This document shows positions 39,675 to 52,708 of a stretch of 64,000 bases of DNA, piece by piece. A model generated the notes under the pieces. That model saw only the letters and a list, made by a program, of their open reading frames with translations. It ran no database searches and was not told the origin of the DNA. The position numbers and the translations under genes were made by a program. The stretch's first letter is position 1. Every line of letters begins with the position of its first letter. This DNA comes from Rhizobiaceae bacterium (GTDB taxonomy: Bacteria; Pseudomonadota; Alphaproteobacteria; Rhizobiales; Rhizobiaceae), in the NCBI GenBank assembly GCA_016742175.1, contig JACVCH010000006.1, forward strand, positions 124,001 to 188,000. The letters are read 5' to 3'.

Positions 39675-40289
39675 ATGCTCACCCTTTACGGCTCGACCAC
39701 CAGCGGCAATTGCTACAAGCCGCGCCTGCTCCTCGCCAAGCTCGGGCGCAACTTCCGCCATGTCGAGGTCTCGACCGTCGATGGCGGCACCAGGACGGCC
39801 GACTACCTGGCGAAGAACCCGAACGGAAAAGTGCCGCTCCTGGAACTGGAGGACGGCCGTCTGCTCGCCGAGAGCAACGCCATCCTGATGCACCTTTCCG
39901 AGGGCACCCGCTACCTTCCCGCCGACGCGTATGAGCGCGCGCTGTGCTACCAGTGGCTCTTCTTCGAACAGTACAGCCACGAGCCGCAGATCGCCGTGCG
40001 CCGCTCGCTGGTGGTCTATCCGCACCTCGCCGCCTTCGCGACCGCGGAGCGGATGGCCGCGCTTCTGGAGGGCGGCAGCAAGGCGCTGGCGGTGATGGAA
40101 GACCGTCTGGCAAAGGCGCCGTTCTTCGCCGGCGAAACATTGTCCGTCGCCGACATCGCGCTCTACGCCTATACCCACGATGCCGGCACGGCCGGTTTCG
40201 ATTTGGCGCGGTTTCCTTTCGTTTCGGCGTGGCTTTCGCGCGTCGCCGCCGATGAAGGCCATGTCGAAATCGGTTGGAAACCTGCCTGA
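39675..40289 (+). CDS. Glutathione S-transferase family protein
   Basis: A 204-residue cytosolic GST. The N-terminal thioredoxin-like domain has LYGSTTSGNCYKPRLLLAKLG, the cis-Pro region NPNGKVPLLELEDGRLLAESNAIL and the C-terminal helical domain has FFAGETLSVADIALYAYTH with the conserved N-capping Asp. ATG 39675 is preferred over one 14 codons upstream. Substrate unknown. Confidence 0.92.
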   Translation: MLTLYGSTTSGNCYKPRLLLAKLGRNFRHVEVSTVDGGTRTADYLAKNPNGKVPLLELEDGRLLAESNAILMHLSEGTRYLPADAYERALCYQWLFFEQYSHEPQIAVRRSLVVYPHLAAFATAERMAALLEGGSKALAVMEDRLAKAPFFAGETLSVADIALYAYTHDAGTAGFDLARFPFVSAWLSRVAADEGHVEIGWKPA

Positions 40290-40367
40290 ACCCCATGCAC
40301 ACTGCGCATTTTGACGCCCTGCCTGTTGACTCTTAGCCGATTTCGGGAAATTTCGTTTCCAGTTTCA

Positions 40368-40401
40368 CCGGATAACAGCAAAACTGTTGTCCGGTTGTCA
40401 C
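40368..40401 (+). promoter_or_regulatory. Candidate Pho box and hairpin upstream of ugpB
   Basis: CTGTTGT-ccgg-TTGTCAC at 40384-40401 resembles a Pho box (two CTGTCAT 7-mers four bases apart; five matches in each half). It overlaps an inverted repeat ccggataacag (40368-40378) / ctgttgtccgg (40384-40394). ugp operons are PhoB-activated in several rhizobia, so phosphate control is plausible. Confidence 0.4.
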
Positions 40402-40459
40402 AAACCGCCGATAGTGCGGTTCGCGGAAGTAACCTTTCGCCAACAAACGGGAGCGAAAC

Positions 40460-41770
40460 ATGTCCATGAAAGCCTATGCGGCGGGTATTGCCGCCACCTT
40501 CACCCTTCTGTCCGCGTCGACCGCGCTCGCCCAGACGCGCATCGAGTGGTGGCACGCCATGTCCGGCGCCAACAACGAAGTCGTCGACACGCTGGCCAAG
40601 GAATTCAACGACAGTCAGGACGAGTACGAAGTCGCCCCGGTCTTCAAGGGCACCTATCCCGAGACGCTGAACGCCGGCATCGCCGCCTTCCGCGCGAACC
40701 AGGCGCCGCACATCATCCAGGTCTTCGACGTCGGCACCGGCGTCATGATGGCCGCCGAAGGCGCGGTGAAGCCGGTCGCCGACATCCTCTCGATGGGCGG
40801 CACCGAGTTCGACAAGTCGCAGTACCTGGCCGGCATCGCCGCCTATTACTCGCGTCCGGACGGCACGATGCTGTCGTTCCCGTACAACTCGTCCTCGCCG
40901 ATCCTCTACTACAACAAGGACATCTTCGAGGAAGCCGGTCTCGATCCCGAAGCTCCGCCCGCGACCTGGCCGGAAGTGTTCGAAGCGGCCAAGAAGATCA
41001 AGGAATCGGGCGCGGCCGAGTGCGGCCTGACCTCGACCTGGCTGACCTGGATCGGCCTCGAGAACTTCGCCGCCTGGAACAACCTCCAGTACGGCACCAA
41101 CGAGAACGGCCTGGCCGGCACCGATGTCGAGCTGAAGATCAACGAGGGGATGTTCGTCACCCACTTCCAGAACATCGCCGACCTCGCCAAGGACGACACG
41201 TTCCGTTACGGCGGCCGCACCTCCGAAGCCAAGCAGCTCTTCCTGTCGGGCGAGTGCGCGATCCTGACGGAATCCTCCGGCGGCCTCGGCGACGTCCTGA
41301 AGTCGGGCCTCAATTACGGCCTCGGCCAGCTTCCCTACTATCCGGAAGCCGAAGGCGCACCGCAGAACACCATCCCCGGCGGCGCCAGCCTCTGGGTGTT
41401 CGAAGGCAAGTCGGACGAGGAATATGCCGGCGTCGCGGCGTTCTTCGAGTTCCTGTCGCAGACCGAGATCCAGGCCCGCCTGCACCAGGTCTCCGGCTAC
41501 CTGCCGGTCACCATGGAAGCCTATGAGGCGACGAAGGAATCCGGCTTCTACGACGAGAACCCGGGCCGCGAGATCCCGATCACCCAGATGATGGGCAAGG
41601 AGCCGACCGAGAACTCGCGCGGCGTGCGCCTCGTCAACCTGCCGCAGGTCCGCGACATCCAGAACGAAGAGTTCGAAAAGATGCTCGCCGGCGAACAGGA
41701 CGCCCAGACCGCCCTCGACAACGCCGTCGAGCGCTCGAATGCGGCGATCCAGGAAGCCATCGGCAACTAA
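40460..41770 (+). CDS. ugpB: sn-Glycerol-3-phosphate ABC transporter, periplasmic binding protein
   Basis: A 436-residue exported solute-binding protein (extracellular family 1) with signal peptide cleaved near ALAQ. The segments IEWWHAMSGANNEVVDTLAKEFN, PYNSSSPILYYNKDIFEEAGLDP and IPGGASLWVFEGKSDEEY fit UgpB. It captures glycerol-3-phosphate or its diesters for the UgpAEC importer. First gene of ugpBAEC; a strong hairpin separates it from ugpA. Confidence 0.95.
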   Translation: MSMKAYAAGIAATFTLLSASTALAQTRIEWWHAMSGANNEVVDTLAKEFNDSQDEYEVAPVFKGTYPETLNAGIAAFRANQAPHIIQVFDVGTGVMMAAEGAVKPVADILSMGGTEFDKSQYLAGIAAYYSRPDGTMLSFPYNSSSPILYYNKDIFEEAGLDPEAPPATWPEVFEAAKKIKESGAAECGLTSTWLTWIGLENFAAWNNLQYGTNENGLAGTDVELKINEGMFVTHFQNIADLAKDDTFRYGGRTSEAKQLFLSGECAILTESSGGLGDVLKSGLNYGLGQLPYYPEAEGAPQNTIPGGASLWVFEGKSDEEYAGVAAFFEFLSQTEIQARLHQVSGYLPVTMEAYEATKESGFYDENPGREIPITQMMGKEPTENSRGVRLVNLPQVRDIQNEEFEKMLAGEQDAQTALDNAVERSNAAIQEAIGN

Positions 41771-41794
41771 GCCGGCTCTTTAAGGTCGACATTG

Positions 41795-41827
41795 CCGCCC
41801 GCGTGGCCAACACGCGGGCGGTTCTTT
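41795..41827 (+). terminator. Intercistronic stem-loop between ugpB and ugpA (attenuating terminator)
   Basis: ccgcccgcgtg (41795-41805) and cacgcgggcgg (41811-41821) form a perfect 11-bp stem with loop gccaa, followed by ttcttt. In ABC importer operons such structures stabilise the binding-protein mRNA and reduce read-through, giving more UgpB than permease. Confidence 0.8.
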
Positions 41828-41889
41828 AAGAAGGAACGGCGAAGGCTTTCGCCCACCCGTTCCCGGCCCGGCACCCGAGAGGAAATCCC

Positions 41890-42774
41890 TTGTCCCCGCG
41901 CGTCGTCTTTCCCAACAAGATCCTGCCCTATGCGCTGCTGCTGCCGCAGCTCGTCATCGTCGGCATCTTCTTCTACTGGCCGGCAAGCCAGGCGCTCTAC
42001 CAGTCGGTGCTGCGCGAGGACCCGTTCGGCCTGCGCACGACCTTCGTCGGCCTGCGCAATTTCGAGAAGGTGCTGTCGGAGCCGAGCTATCTGAACGCGG
42101 TGCAGAACACGGCGGTGTTCTCGGTCGCGGTGGCGTTCCTCGCCATGGCGATCGCACTTTTGCTCGCGGTGATGGCGGACAAGATCGTCAAGGGCAAGGG
42201 CGTCTACCGGACCATGCTGATCTGGCCCTATGCCGTGGCGCCGGCCATCGCCGGCATGGTGTGGCTGTTCATGTTCAACCCGGCCATGGGCACCTTCGCC
42301 TACATGCTGCGCGCGTCGGGCTATGCCTGGGACCCGCTGCTCAAGGGCGACCAGGCGATGATCCTCGTCATCGCGGCGGCGGCCTGGAAGCAGATCTCCT
42401 ACAATTTCCTGTTCTTCGTCGCCGGCCTGCAGGCGATCCCGAAGACGCTGATCGAAGCCGCCGCCATCGACGGCGCGGGCGAGACCAAGCGCTTCTGGAC
42501 GATCGTCTTCCCGCTGCTCGCGCCGACCACCTTCTTCCTGCTCGTCATCAACACGACCTACGCCTTCTTCGACACGTTCGGCATCATCCATGCCGTCACC
42601 GGCGGCGGTCCCGGCAAGGCGACCGAGACGCTGGTCTACAAGGTCTATCACGACGGCTTCGTGAACCTCATTCTCGGCGATTCCGCCGCGCAATCGGTGA
42701 TCCTGATGGTCATCGTCATCGCGCTCACGGCCATCCAGTTCCGCTATGTGGAGAAGAAGGTGCACTATGGCTGA
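41890..42774 (+). CDS. ugpA: sn-Glycerol-3-phosphate ABC transporter, permease UgpA
   Basis: A 294-residue inner-membrane permease of the MalF type with six helices. The ATPase-contact EAA loop reads [23 protein letters not shown]. The start is TTG at 41890 behind gagagga. Its end overlaps ugpE by 8 bases. Confidence 0.95.
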   Translation: MSPRVVFPNKILPYALLLPQLVIVGIFFYWPASQALYQSVLREDPFGLRTTFVGLRNFEKVLSEPSYLNAVQNTAVFSVAVAFLAMAIALLLAVMADKIVKGKGVYRTMLIWPYAVAPAIAGMVWLFMFNPAMGTFAYMLRASGYAWDPLLKGDQAMILVIAAAAWKQISYNFLFFVAGLQAIPKTLIEAAAIDGAGETKRFWTIVFPLLAPTTFFLLVINTTYAFFDTFGIIHAVTGGGPGKATETLVYKVYHDGFVNLILGDSAAQSVILMVIVIALTAIQFRYVEKKVHYG

Positions 42775-43684
42775 AGCTGTCGCCACCACCGGAACGTCCA
42801 CCGCGGCCAAGCTGGGGCGCAGGGAAGAGGGCAACATGCTCGGCGTCTCCAGGACGTCGCGCATCATCGCGCACACGATCCTGATCATCGGCGTCCTGAT
42901 CGTCGCCTTCCCGATCTACTACACCTTCGTCGCCTCGACCCATACGCTGCAGACGATCCTGCGCCCGCCGCTGCCGCTTCTGCCGGGCGACCAGTTCTTC
43001 GCGAACTACTACCAGGCGCTGTTTGGCGGGGTGGGGCGCATCGGCGGGGTCAGCGCCGGGACGCTGCTCTTCAACTCCACGGTGATGGCACTCGGCATCG
43101 CGGTCGGCAAGATCGCGATCTCGGTCCTGTCGGCCTTCGCGATCGTGTTCTTCCGCTTCCCCGGCCGGATGTTGTTCTTCTGGATCATCTTCATCACGCT
43201 GATGCTGCCGGTCGAGGTGCGCATCCTGCCGACCTACAAGGTGATGGTCGATCTCGGCCTGATCGACACCTATGCCGGCCTCATCCTGCCGCTGATCGCG
43301 TCGGCGACGGCGACGCTGCTCTTCCGCCAGTTCTTCCTGACCATTCCGGGCGAACTGATCGAGGCGGCGCGCGTCGACGGGGCAGGGCCGTGGCGCTTCT
43401 TCAAGGACATCCTGATGCCCCTGTCGAAGACCAACATCGCCGCGCTCTTCGTCATCATGTTCATCTATGGCTGGACGCAGTATCTGTGGCCGCTGCTGGT
43501 CACCAACTCCAATTCCATGAACACGATCGTCATCGCGCTTCGCAAGATGATCTCCTTCGCCGATGCCGACACCCAGTGGCATCTCGTCATGGTCACCGCC
43601 GTCCTCGCCATGCTGCCCCCGATCCTCGTCGTGCTCTTCATGCAGCGCTGGTTCGTCAAGGGCCTGGTCGAAACCGAGAAGTGA
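42767..43684 (+). CDS. ugpE: sn-Glycerol-3-phosphate ABC transporter, permease UgpE
   Basis: A 305-residue MalG-type permease, six helices, EAA loop [22 protein letters not shown]. The N-terminus has about 35 extra hydrophilic residues before the first helix compared with E. coli UgpE; an internal ATG 24 codons in (MLGVSRTSR) would give the classical length. It overlaps ugpA by 8 bases and ends 10 bases before ugpC. Confidence 0.94.
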   Translation: MAEAVATTGTSTAAKLGRREEGNMLGVSRTSRIIAHTILIIGVLIVAFPIYYTFVASTHTLQTILRPPLPLLPGDQFFANYYQALFGGVGRIGGVSAGTLLFNSTVMALGIAVGKIAISVLSAFAIVFFRFPGRMLFFWIIFITLMLPVEVRILPTYKVMVDLGLIDTYAGLILPLIASATATLLFRQFFLTIPGELIEAARVDGAGPWRFFKDILMPLSKTNIAALFVIMFIYGWTQYLWPLLVTNSNSMNTIVIALRKMISFADADTQWHLVMVTAVLAMLPPILVVLFMQRWFVKGLVETEK

Positions 43685-43694
43685 GTAGCCCGAA

Positions 43695-44783
<1,089 letters not shown>

Positions 44784-44795
44784 AGAATTGGCGAA

Positions 44796-44816
44796 GGCGC
44801 GGCTGAAGGCCGCGCC
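44796..44816. terminator. Stem-loop between ugpC and the convergent small gene
   Basis: ggcgcggc (44796-44803) and gccgcgcc (44809-44816) form an 8-bp stem with loop tgaag. There is no T-run, so it is only a weak terminator candidate for ugpC and for the opposing gene at 44830. Confidence 0.4.
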
Positions 44817-44829
44817 GCCGGTCTGCCGC

Positions 44830-45081
44830 TCAGGCGACGTTGCGCAGCTTCGTGTCGGGCGCGGATCGCGCCGGCTTCTGCTTCTCGGCCGGCGCGGGCT
44901 TCGCCTCGATCCCGGCCAGGATCGCGTTCACCTCGTCGATGTCGACATAGTAGTAGCGCGCGAGCTGCACCGGCACGTCGTCCGGCTTGACGCCGCGGCT
45001 CATCATGAAGCGGATGGCGAATTCGATCTCGTCATGTTCGACGAGACGACGCTTCGCGCAATCGTCGACATTCCTGCCCAT
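44830..45081 (-). CDS. Hypothetical protein (83 aa)
   Basis: A small soluble protein. Residues 15-65 are predicted helical, with EFAIRFMMSRGVKPDDVPVQLARYYYVDIDEVNAILAG (in parts), followed by a Lys/Pro/Ala-rich tail. No cysteine cluster of note and no signal peptide. Codon use and conserved-looking helical core support a real gene, but I do not recognise the family. A long hairpin lies just before its start. Confidence 0.6.
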   Translation of the reverse strand: MGRNVDDCAKRRLVEHDEIEFAIRFMMSRGVKPDDVPVQLARYYYVDIDEVNAILAGIEAKPAPAEKQKPARSAPDTKLRNVA

Positions 45082-45102
45082 CCGAATACCCCCGCATCTC
45101 GT

Positions 45103-45150
45103 GAAGATCGGCCGGAAGCTGTTGCGGGCCTCCGGTTTCGCCCGATCTTC
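45103..45150 (-). promoter_or_regulatory. Hairpin in the leader of the 83-residue protein gene
   Basis: gaagatcgg (45103-45111) and ccgatcttc (45142-45150) are perfect 9-bp complements, with an inner ccgga / tccgg pair. The structure begins 22 bases before the start codon of the gene at 44830-45081 and could influence its translation. Confidence 0.4.
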
Positions 45151-45248
45151 GGTGAACCATCCTGCGTCGGCCGTGGTGACGCGCCCCGGTCATGACGCGA
45201 ATCGTGTGGTTCGAGTATGGCGCGTGGAGTCGCGGTTGCAACAAAGCC

Positions 45249-45273
45249 GTGGATAAGTCAGAAACTTGTGCAC
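45249..45273. promoter_or_regulatory. Imperfect palindrome with DnaA-box-like halves
   Basis: gtggataagt (45249-45258) and acttgtgcac (45264-45273) mirror each other around cagaa with three central mismatches per arm. The left arm read on the minus strand (ttatccacg) differs by one base from a DnaA box, and ttgtgcaca on the plus strand by one. The rest of the 346-base gap 45082-45427 shows no gene. Confidence 0.35.
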
Positions 45274-45427
45274 AGGGTGTCATATCTTCTTGCAACCCCT
45301 GCGCGATCCGAGGCAGCCGTCCGCAATCCCAGCTTCGCCCCTCGTTGCCGATTGCCCAAAGCGGCGCACTCGGCTAAGAAATGCGCGGGTGGGACGACAA
45401 TTCGAAACGAATTTGCGAGAGACGACA

Positions 45428-46084
45428 TTGGCTGCGCAGACAGTTCCGGCCCGTTGGGCTGCCGCCTCCCTGATCTCCCTCGGCCTTCTGGCCGGCTGCA
45501 CGTCCACCGGCGACCTCGCCACCGACCTTCAGGCGGCCGCCGAACAGGAGGTCGCGCTGCCCGACACCGTCGCGGTGCGCCCGTCGGCCAAGTTCACCGG
45601 CGCCGACGTCGCGGTCGACCCGCAATCGGGCGAGCCGGCCATCGTCGCCTCCGCCTTTGCCGGCGCCACGCCGTCCTCCGCGCTGCAGGCCGCGATCGTG
45701 CCGTCGGGCATCAAGTCCGTCGCGCCGCGCAGCCCCGAGCTCGACCTCCTCATCGTCAAATATGCCGGTCACTACGAGGTTCCGGTCGAACTCGTCCGCC
45801 GCGTCGTCAAGCGCGAGAGCAACTTCAACCCCGGCGCCCGCAACCGCATCTATTGGGGCCTGATGCAGATCCGGCACGACACCGCCCGTACCATGGGCTA
45901 TCGCGGCTCGGCCGAAGGCCTGCTCGACGCCGAGACCAACTTGAAATACGCGGTCAAATATCTGCGCGGCGCATACCTGACCGCCGACGGCAACCAGGAC
46001 CGCGCCGTCCGCTTCTACGCCCGTGGCTACTATTACGACGCCAAGCGCAAGGGCATCCTGCGCGAGACGGGGCTGCGGTCCTAG
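45428..46084 (+). CDS. Lytic transglycosylase lipoprotein (SLT domain)
   Basis: A 218-residue predicted lipoprotein: leader ending in LLAGC (lipobox), a linker of about 90 residues and a C-terminal SLT domain with the catalytic Glu in VVKRESNFNPGARN, then YWGLMQIRHDTARTMGY and the YAVKYLRGAY motif. It cleaves peptidoglycan glycan strands to anhydromuropeptides in the periplasm. The start is TTG at 45428, placing the leader at the N-terminus; the longer upstream frame lacks a start near a ribosome site. Confidence 0.87.
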   Translation: MAAQTVPARWAAASLISLGLLAGCTSTGDLATDLQAAAEQEVALPDTVAVRPSAKFTGADVAVDPQSGEPAIVASAFAGATPSSALQAAIVPSGIKSVAPRSPELDLLIVKYAGHYEVPVELVRRVVKRESNFNPGARNRIYWGLMQIRHDTARTMGYRGSAEGLLDAETNLKYAVKYLRGAYLTADGNQDRAVRFYARGYYYDAKRKGILRETGLRS

Positions 46085-46143
46085 GCAGGTCACATTGCCG
46101 TGACGCCCATGATTTCGCCGCGCGCGCTCCCTACCTCGCTTCG

Positions 46144-47154
46144 ATGAACAGACGCGCCCTTCTCGCCTTCGCCCTCGTCTCAACCCTCGCCATCCCCGCC
46201 GTCGCGCAGGACGACCCACCGACTTTCGCAACCCTGCTCGACGAGGCCGAAACCCTCGCGCCGCTGGAAACCGTGATCGTCTCGCGCAATGGGGAGATCG
46301 TCGCGGAGCGCGGCTACCGCGGCAATTCCGTCACCGATTCGACCAACATCAAGTCGGCGTCGAAATCGATCGTCTCGGCGCTGGTCGGCATTGCCATCGA
46401 CAAGGGCGTGCTCGAAGGTCCCGACCAGAAGATCGCGCCGCTCCTCGCCGACGACCTGCCGGACGACGCCGATCCGCGCGTCGCGGACATCACGGTCGGC
46501 CATCTTCTCTCCATGCAGGCCGGGCTCGGGCGCACCTCGGGCGGCAATTACGGACGCTGGGTGTCGAGCGGCAACTGGGTGCGTGCCGCGCTTGCCATGC
46601 CGTTCGACGACGAGCCGGGCGGGCGGATGCTCTATTCGACCGGCTCGACGCATCTCCTCTCCGCCATCCTGACCAAAGAGACCGGCCGCTCGACGCTCGA
46701 GCTCGCGCGCGACTGGCTCGGCCCGCTCGAGGGTTTCCGCATCGGCGCGTGGGAACGCGATCCGCAGGGCATCTATCTGGGCGGCAACCAGATGGCGATG
46801 ACGCCGCGCTCGCTCGCCGCCTTCGGCGAACTCTACCGCAATGGCGGCGAGACGCCGGACGGCGAACGGCTCGTCTCGGCCGAATGGATCGAGACCTCCT
46901 GGCAGCCGCGCACCAATTCCCGCTTCAACGGCGACGGCTACGGCTATGGCTGGTTCCTGCGCGAGATCGCGGGCGCGGAGGTCGTCTATGGCTGGGGCTA
47001 TGGCGGCCAGATGCTCTACATCGTGCCCGAACTCGATTTGACCGTCGTCATGACCTCCGACGAGGCCAGCCCCTCGGCGCGCAGCGGCCACCGCAACGAT
47101 CTGCACGGCCTCCTCGGCGAGATCATCGAAGCGGCGCGCCGGACCGAGAGCTGA
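46144..47154 (+). CDS. Secreted serine hydrolase, class C beta-lactamase-like family
   Basis: A 336-residue exported protein with signal peptide (cleavage near AVAQ). The SxxK motif is SASKS near residue 78, the tyrosine motif MLYSTGSTHLL occupies the YxN position with Thr instead of Asn, and a Gly-rich YGWGYGGQ replaces KTG. These suggest an esterase or amide hydrolase of the beta-lactamase fold more than a true drug-resistance enzyme. It lies 59 bases after the transglycosylase gene on the same strand. Confidence 0.85.
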   Translation: MNRRALLAFALVSTLAIPAVAQDDPPTFATLLDEAETLAPLETVIVSRNGEIVAERGYRGNSVTDSTNIKSASKSIVSALVGIAIDKGVLEGPDQKIAPLLADDLPDDADPRVADITVGHLLSMQAGLGRTSGGNYGRWVSSGNWVRAALAMPFDDEPGGRMLYSTGSTHLLSAILTKETGRSTLELARDWLGPLEGFRIGAWERDPQGIYLGGNQMAMTPRSLAAFGELYRNGGETPDGERLVSAEWIETSWQPRTNSRFNGDGYGYGWFLREIAGAEVVYGWGYGGQMLYIVPELDLTVVMTSDEASPSARSGHRNDLHGLLGEIIEAARRTES

Positions 47155-47346
47155 CGTCGCGGACGATTTGCGTGGACGCGACGAAGGGCGTGCTTGCGCC
47201 GCTTGCCGCGAGCGACTACGCAGGGCGAGGGGAGTTGAATTCGCGCTGCGCCGTTCTTCGGCCGTGATCGGGGTCTACCCCTTCCGAACATTTCGCGCGT
47301 CACATGTTCCGGCAGGTCGACGTTTCCTCTTGCAGCCTGGAATCCG

Positions 47347-48375
47347 ATGACGTCCCATTCCACGACCCCAGATGCCGTGCAGGCGGCCCGCGCCTGGACC
47401 AAGGTTCTCGCCCGCTACCGCGAGCCGAGCACCGCCCGCAGCGCCTTCGAGCTCGCGGTGACCATCGTGCCCTTCGTCGCGCTGTGGACCGTGACCGCGC
47501 TCGCCGTCGTCGAGGGCCATTACTGGGCGCTGGTGCTGACGATCCCCGCCGCCGGCTTCCTCGTCCGCCTGTTCATGCTGCAGCACGATTGCGGCCACGG
47601 ATCGCTGTTCGCGCGGCGCGGGCTCAACGACTGGACCGGCCGCGTCATCGGCGTCCTCACCTTCACGCCCTACGATTACTGGCGTCGCACGCACGCCGTC
47701 CACCACGCCACGACCGGCAATCTCGACCAGCGCGGCATCGGCGACATCGACACGCTGACGGTCGCCGAATACCGTGCGCTGTCGCGCTGGGGCCGGACGA
47801 AATACTGGCTCTACCGCCACCCGCTCGTCATGTTCGGCATCGGCCCGGCTTGGCTCTTCATCTGCCAGTACCGCCTGCCGTTCGGCATGATGCGCGCCGG
47901 CATGACGCCGTGGACTTCGACGCTGGCCACCAATCTGGGCATCGCCATCCCCGCCGCGCTGCTGATCTGGCTGATGGGCCTCGGGCCGTTCCTGCTGGTG
48001 CAACTCCCGATCACGCTGATGGCGGCGACGGCGGGCGTCTGGCTGTTCTACGTCCAGCACCAGTTCGAGGAAACGCACTGGAGCGAGCAGGAGGACTGGA
48101 ACTTCCAGCAGGCCGCGCTGCACGGTTCCTCGCATTACGACCTGCCGGCGGTGCTGCGCTGGTTCACCGGCAATATCGGCATCCACCACGTCCACCACCT
48201 GTCGTCGAAAGTGCCGTTCTACCGGCTGCCCGAGGTGCTGGAACACCACCCCGAACTGCGCGACATGGGCCGCATCACCTTCATGGAAAGCCTGCGCTGC
48301 GTGAAGCTGGTGCTGTGGGACGAGCAGCAGCGGCGGCTGGTGTCGTTCCGCGACGTGCGGATGGCGATGGCGTGA
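47347..48375 (+). CDS. Membrane fatty acid desaturase
   Basis: A 342-residue integral membrane di-iron desaturase. The three His boxes are intact: HDCGHGS, HAVHHATTG (HxxHH) and HHVHHLSS. Helices lie near residues 30-75 and 195-250. It introduces a cis double bond in acyl chains of membrane lipids; the acceptor (often a delta-12 or omega type in this clade) cannot be told. Confidence 0.92.
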   Translation: MTSHSTTPDAVQAARAWTKVLARYREPSTARSAFELAVTIVPFVALWTVTALAVVEGHYWALVLTIPAAGFLVRLFMLQHDCGHGSLFARRGLNDWTGRVIGVLTFTPYDYWRRTHAVHHATTGNLDQRGIGDIDTLTVAEYRALSRWGRTKYWLYRHPLVMFGIGPAWLFICQYRLPFGMMRAGMTPWTSTLATNLGIAIPAALLIWLMGLGPFLLVQLPITLMAATAGVWLFYVQHQFEETHWSEQEDWNFQQAALHGSSHYDLPAVLRWFTGNIGIHHVHHLSSKVPFYRLPEVLEHHPELRDMGRITFMESLRCVKLVLWDEQQRRLVSFRDVRMAMA

Positions 48376-48419
48376 GGCAACGGTCCGCGGCGGCGCGACA
48401 TGCGCTTCCCATGACGGGT

Positions 48420-48542
48420 GTCATCCCGGCCGAAAGCGAGCGTAGCGAGCCGAGAGCCGGGATCCATTCCGTGCGTTACCCGGTCACGGAATGGATCCCG
48501 GATTCGATGCATCGCTGACGCGCTGCGCCGCTGCGGGATGAC
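48420..48542. repeat. Palindromic repeat element, family with 9951-10080
   Basis: The ends are gtcatcccgg... and ...gcgggatgac, with inner blocks gggatccattccgtg and cacggaatggatccc (perfect complements). This element and the one at 9951-10080 share end and core sequences. It lies in the gap between the desaturase and the convergent DUF2945 gene. Confidence 0.8.
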
Positions 48543-48557
48543 GCTGGCGTCGGGCGA

Positions 48558-48776
48558 TCACGACGCCTTCTTCAACTCCGAATGGCTCTTCAGCGCCCGG
48601 CCGCCGTCTTCCTGCTCCACCAGATAGGCCGGCTCTTCCTTCGACGCCTTGCGCTTGATCGTCTCGCCCTTGATCGTGCGCTCGACCTCCTCGGTGAAGC
48701 TCTCGGCCACCTTGCCGGTCGCCGTGCCGCTGCCCCACTTCCACTCGACCTTCGTGCCCTTGCGATATTTCGCCAT
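48558..48776 (-). CDS. DUF2945 (TUDOR-like, HVA1) small protein
   Basis: A 72-residue basic protein (MAKYRKGTKVEWKWGSGTATG...) with the small beta-barrel pattern of the DUF2945 family, annotated elsewhere as hypervirulence-associated TUDOR domain. Real start is ATG 48776; upstream in-frame residues are low-complexity and not family-like. Function unknown, possibly nucleic-acid or protein binding. Confidence 0.85.
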   Translation of the reverse strand: MAKYRKGTKVEWKWGSGTATGKVAESFTEEVERTIKGETIKRKASKEEPAYLVEQEDGGRALKSHSELKKAS

Positions 48777-48961
48777 GCCGTCGCTCCTTCGGCGGGAAAT
48801 GCCGAACGATGCGTCGCGGTTCCCGCGCGGATTTGCCGACAAGCCGTCGTCGATCGTGTATGATGGGTCATTCGAGAGCTGGGGTCGGTAGGGCCGGTCC
48901 AGCTTGGACGGAACCCGGCCGCCGGCTCCTTCTCCCGCACCAACATGCGGAGGAACGAAGC

Positions 48962-49759
48962 ATGGCAAACTTTCATGTCGTTGCAGGCGCGCAGGGCGGC
49001 ATCGTGCGGCCGCGCATCCGGCGGATCGATATCGGCGAGGTGTTCGGCTGTCTCGCCGCCGGCATCGCGGATTTCCGCGACCGGCCGTCGCATTACTTCT
49101 TCCTCCTGATGATCTACCCGATCATCGGCTTCCTCATCCTGACCTGGGCCGCCGGCGCGAACGCGCTGCCGCTGGTCTTCCCGATCATCTCCGGCTTCGC
49201 GCTGCTCGGCCCCTTCGCCGCGCTCGGCATCTACGAGATCAGCCGGCGCAAGGAGCAGGGGCTCGACACGCATTGGCGCGAGGTCTTCGACCTGCGCCAT
49301 TCGTCGGCGCTGCCGTCGATCGCGGCCGTCGGCTTCTTTCTGTTCGCCGTGTTCCTCGCCTGGCTGCTCATCGCGCGCGAGCTCTATGTCGTGCTGATCG
49401 GCAGCGCCGCCCCGTCCTCGCTCACCGCCTTCTGGCAGGAGATCGTCGGCACCGAGGCAGGCTGGACGCTGATCGTCGCCGGCAATCTCATCGGCCTGGC
49501 CTTCGCGCTCGTCGTGCTGGCGACCACGGTCGTCGCCTTCCCCATGATGCTGGACCGCGACGTCGGCGCCTATTCGGCGATGGAAACTTCGGTGCGCGCC
49601 TTCCTGAAGAACCCGCTGCCGATCCTCGTCTGGGGCCTGATCGTCGCGGCTGGCCTCGCGCTCGGCATGGCGACGTTCCTCGTCGGGCTGATCGTCATCC
49701 TGCCGATCCTCGGCCACGCGACCTGGCATCTCTATCGCAGCGTGGTCGGCATGGGCTGA
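48962..49759 (+). CDS. DUF2189 family membrane protein
   Basis: A 265-residue inner-membrane protein with about six hydrophobic helices, starting with a short cytosolic part containing IRRIDIGEVFGCLAAGIADF. The SGFALLGPFAALGIYEISRRKEQG segment is characteristic of DUF2189 as I know it. Role unknown. It precedes uvrB by about 105 bases on the same strand. Confidence 0.85.
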   Translation: MANFHVVAGAQGGIVRPRIRRIDIGEVFGCLAAGIADFRDRPSHYFFLLMIYPIIGFLILTWAAGANALPLVFPIISGFALLGPFAALGIYEISRRKEQGLDTHWREVFDLRHSSALPSIAAVGFFLFAVFLAWLLIARELYVVLIGSAAPSSLTAFWQEIVGTEAGWTLIVAGNLIGLAFALVVLATTVVAFPMMLDRDVGAYSAMETSVRAFLKNPLPILVWGLIVAAGLALGMATFLVGLIVILPILGHATWHLYRSVVGMG

Positions 49760-49864
49760 CGGCTGCGCCGCGGGGCGGGGGCTCCTGACAGCCTCCTGTC
49801 AGGACGATGCGCCGGAGCCGGCGCCACCCTTTTCTTCGGCCCGGACTCTCTCCATATTCCGGCC

Positions 49865-52693
<2,829 letters not shown>

Positions 52694-52708
52694 GCATCGG
52701 ATAGGCGA

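Noticed and set aside
46144-47154. Beta-lactamase resistance gene
   Set aside because: Only the fold-type motifs fit; the Tyr-x-Asn and Lys-Thr-Gly motifs of true class C enzymes are changed.
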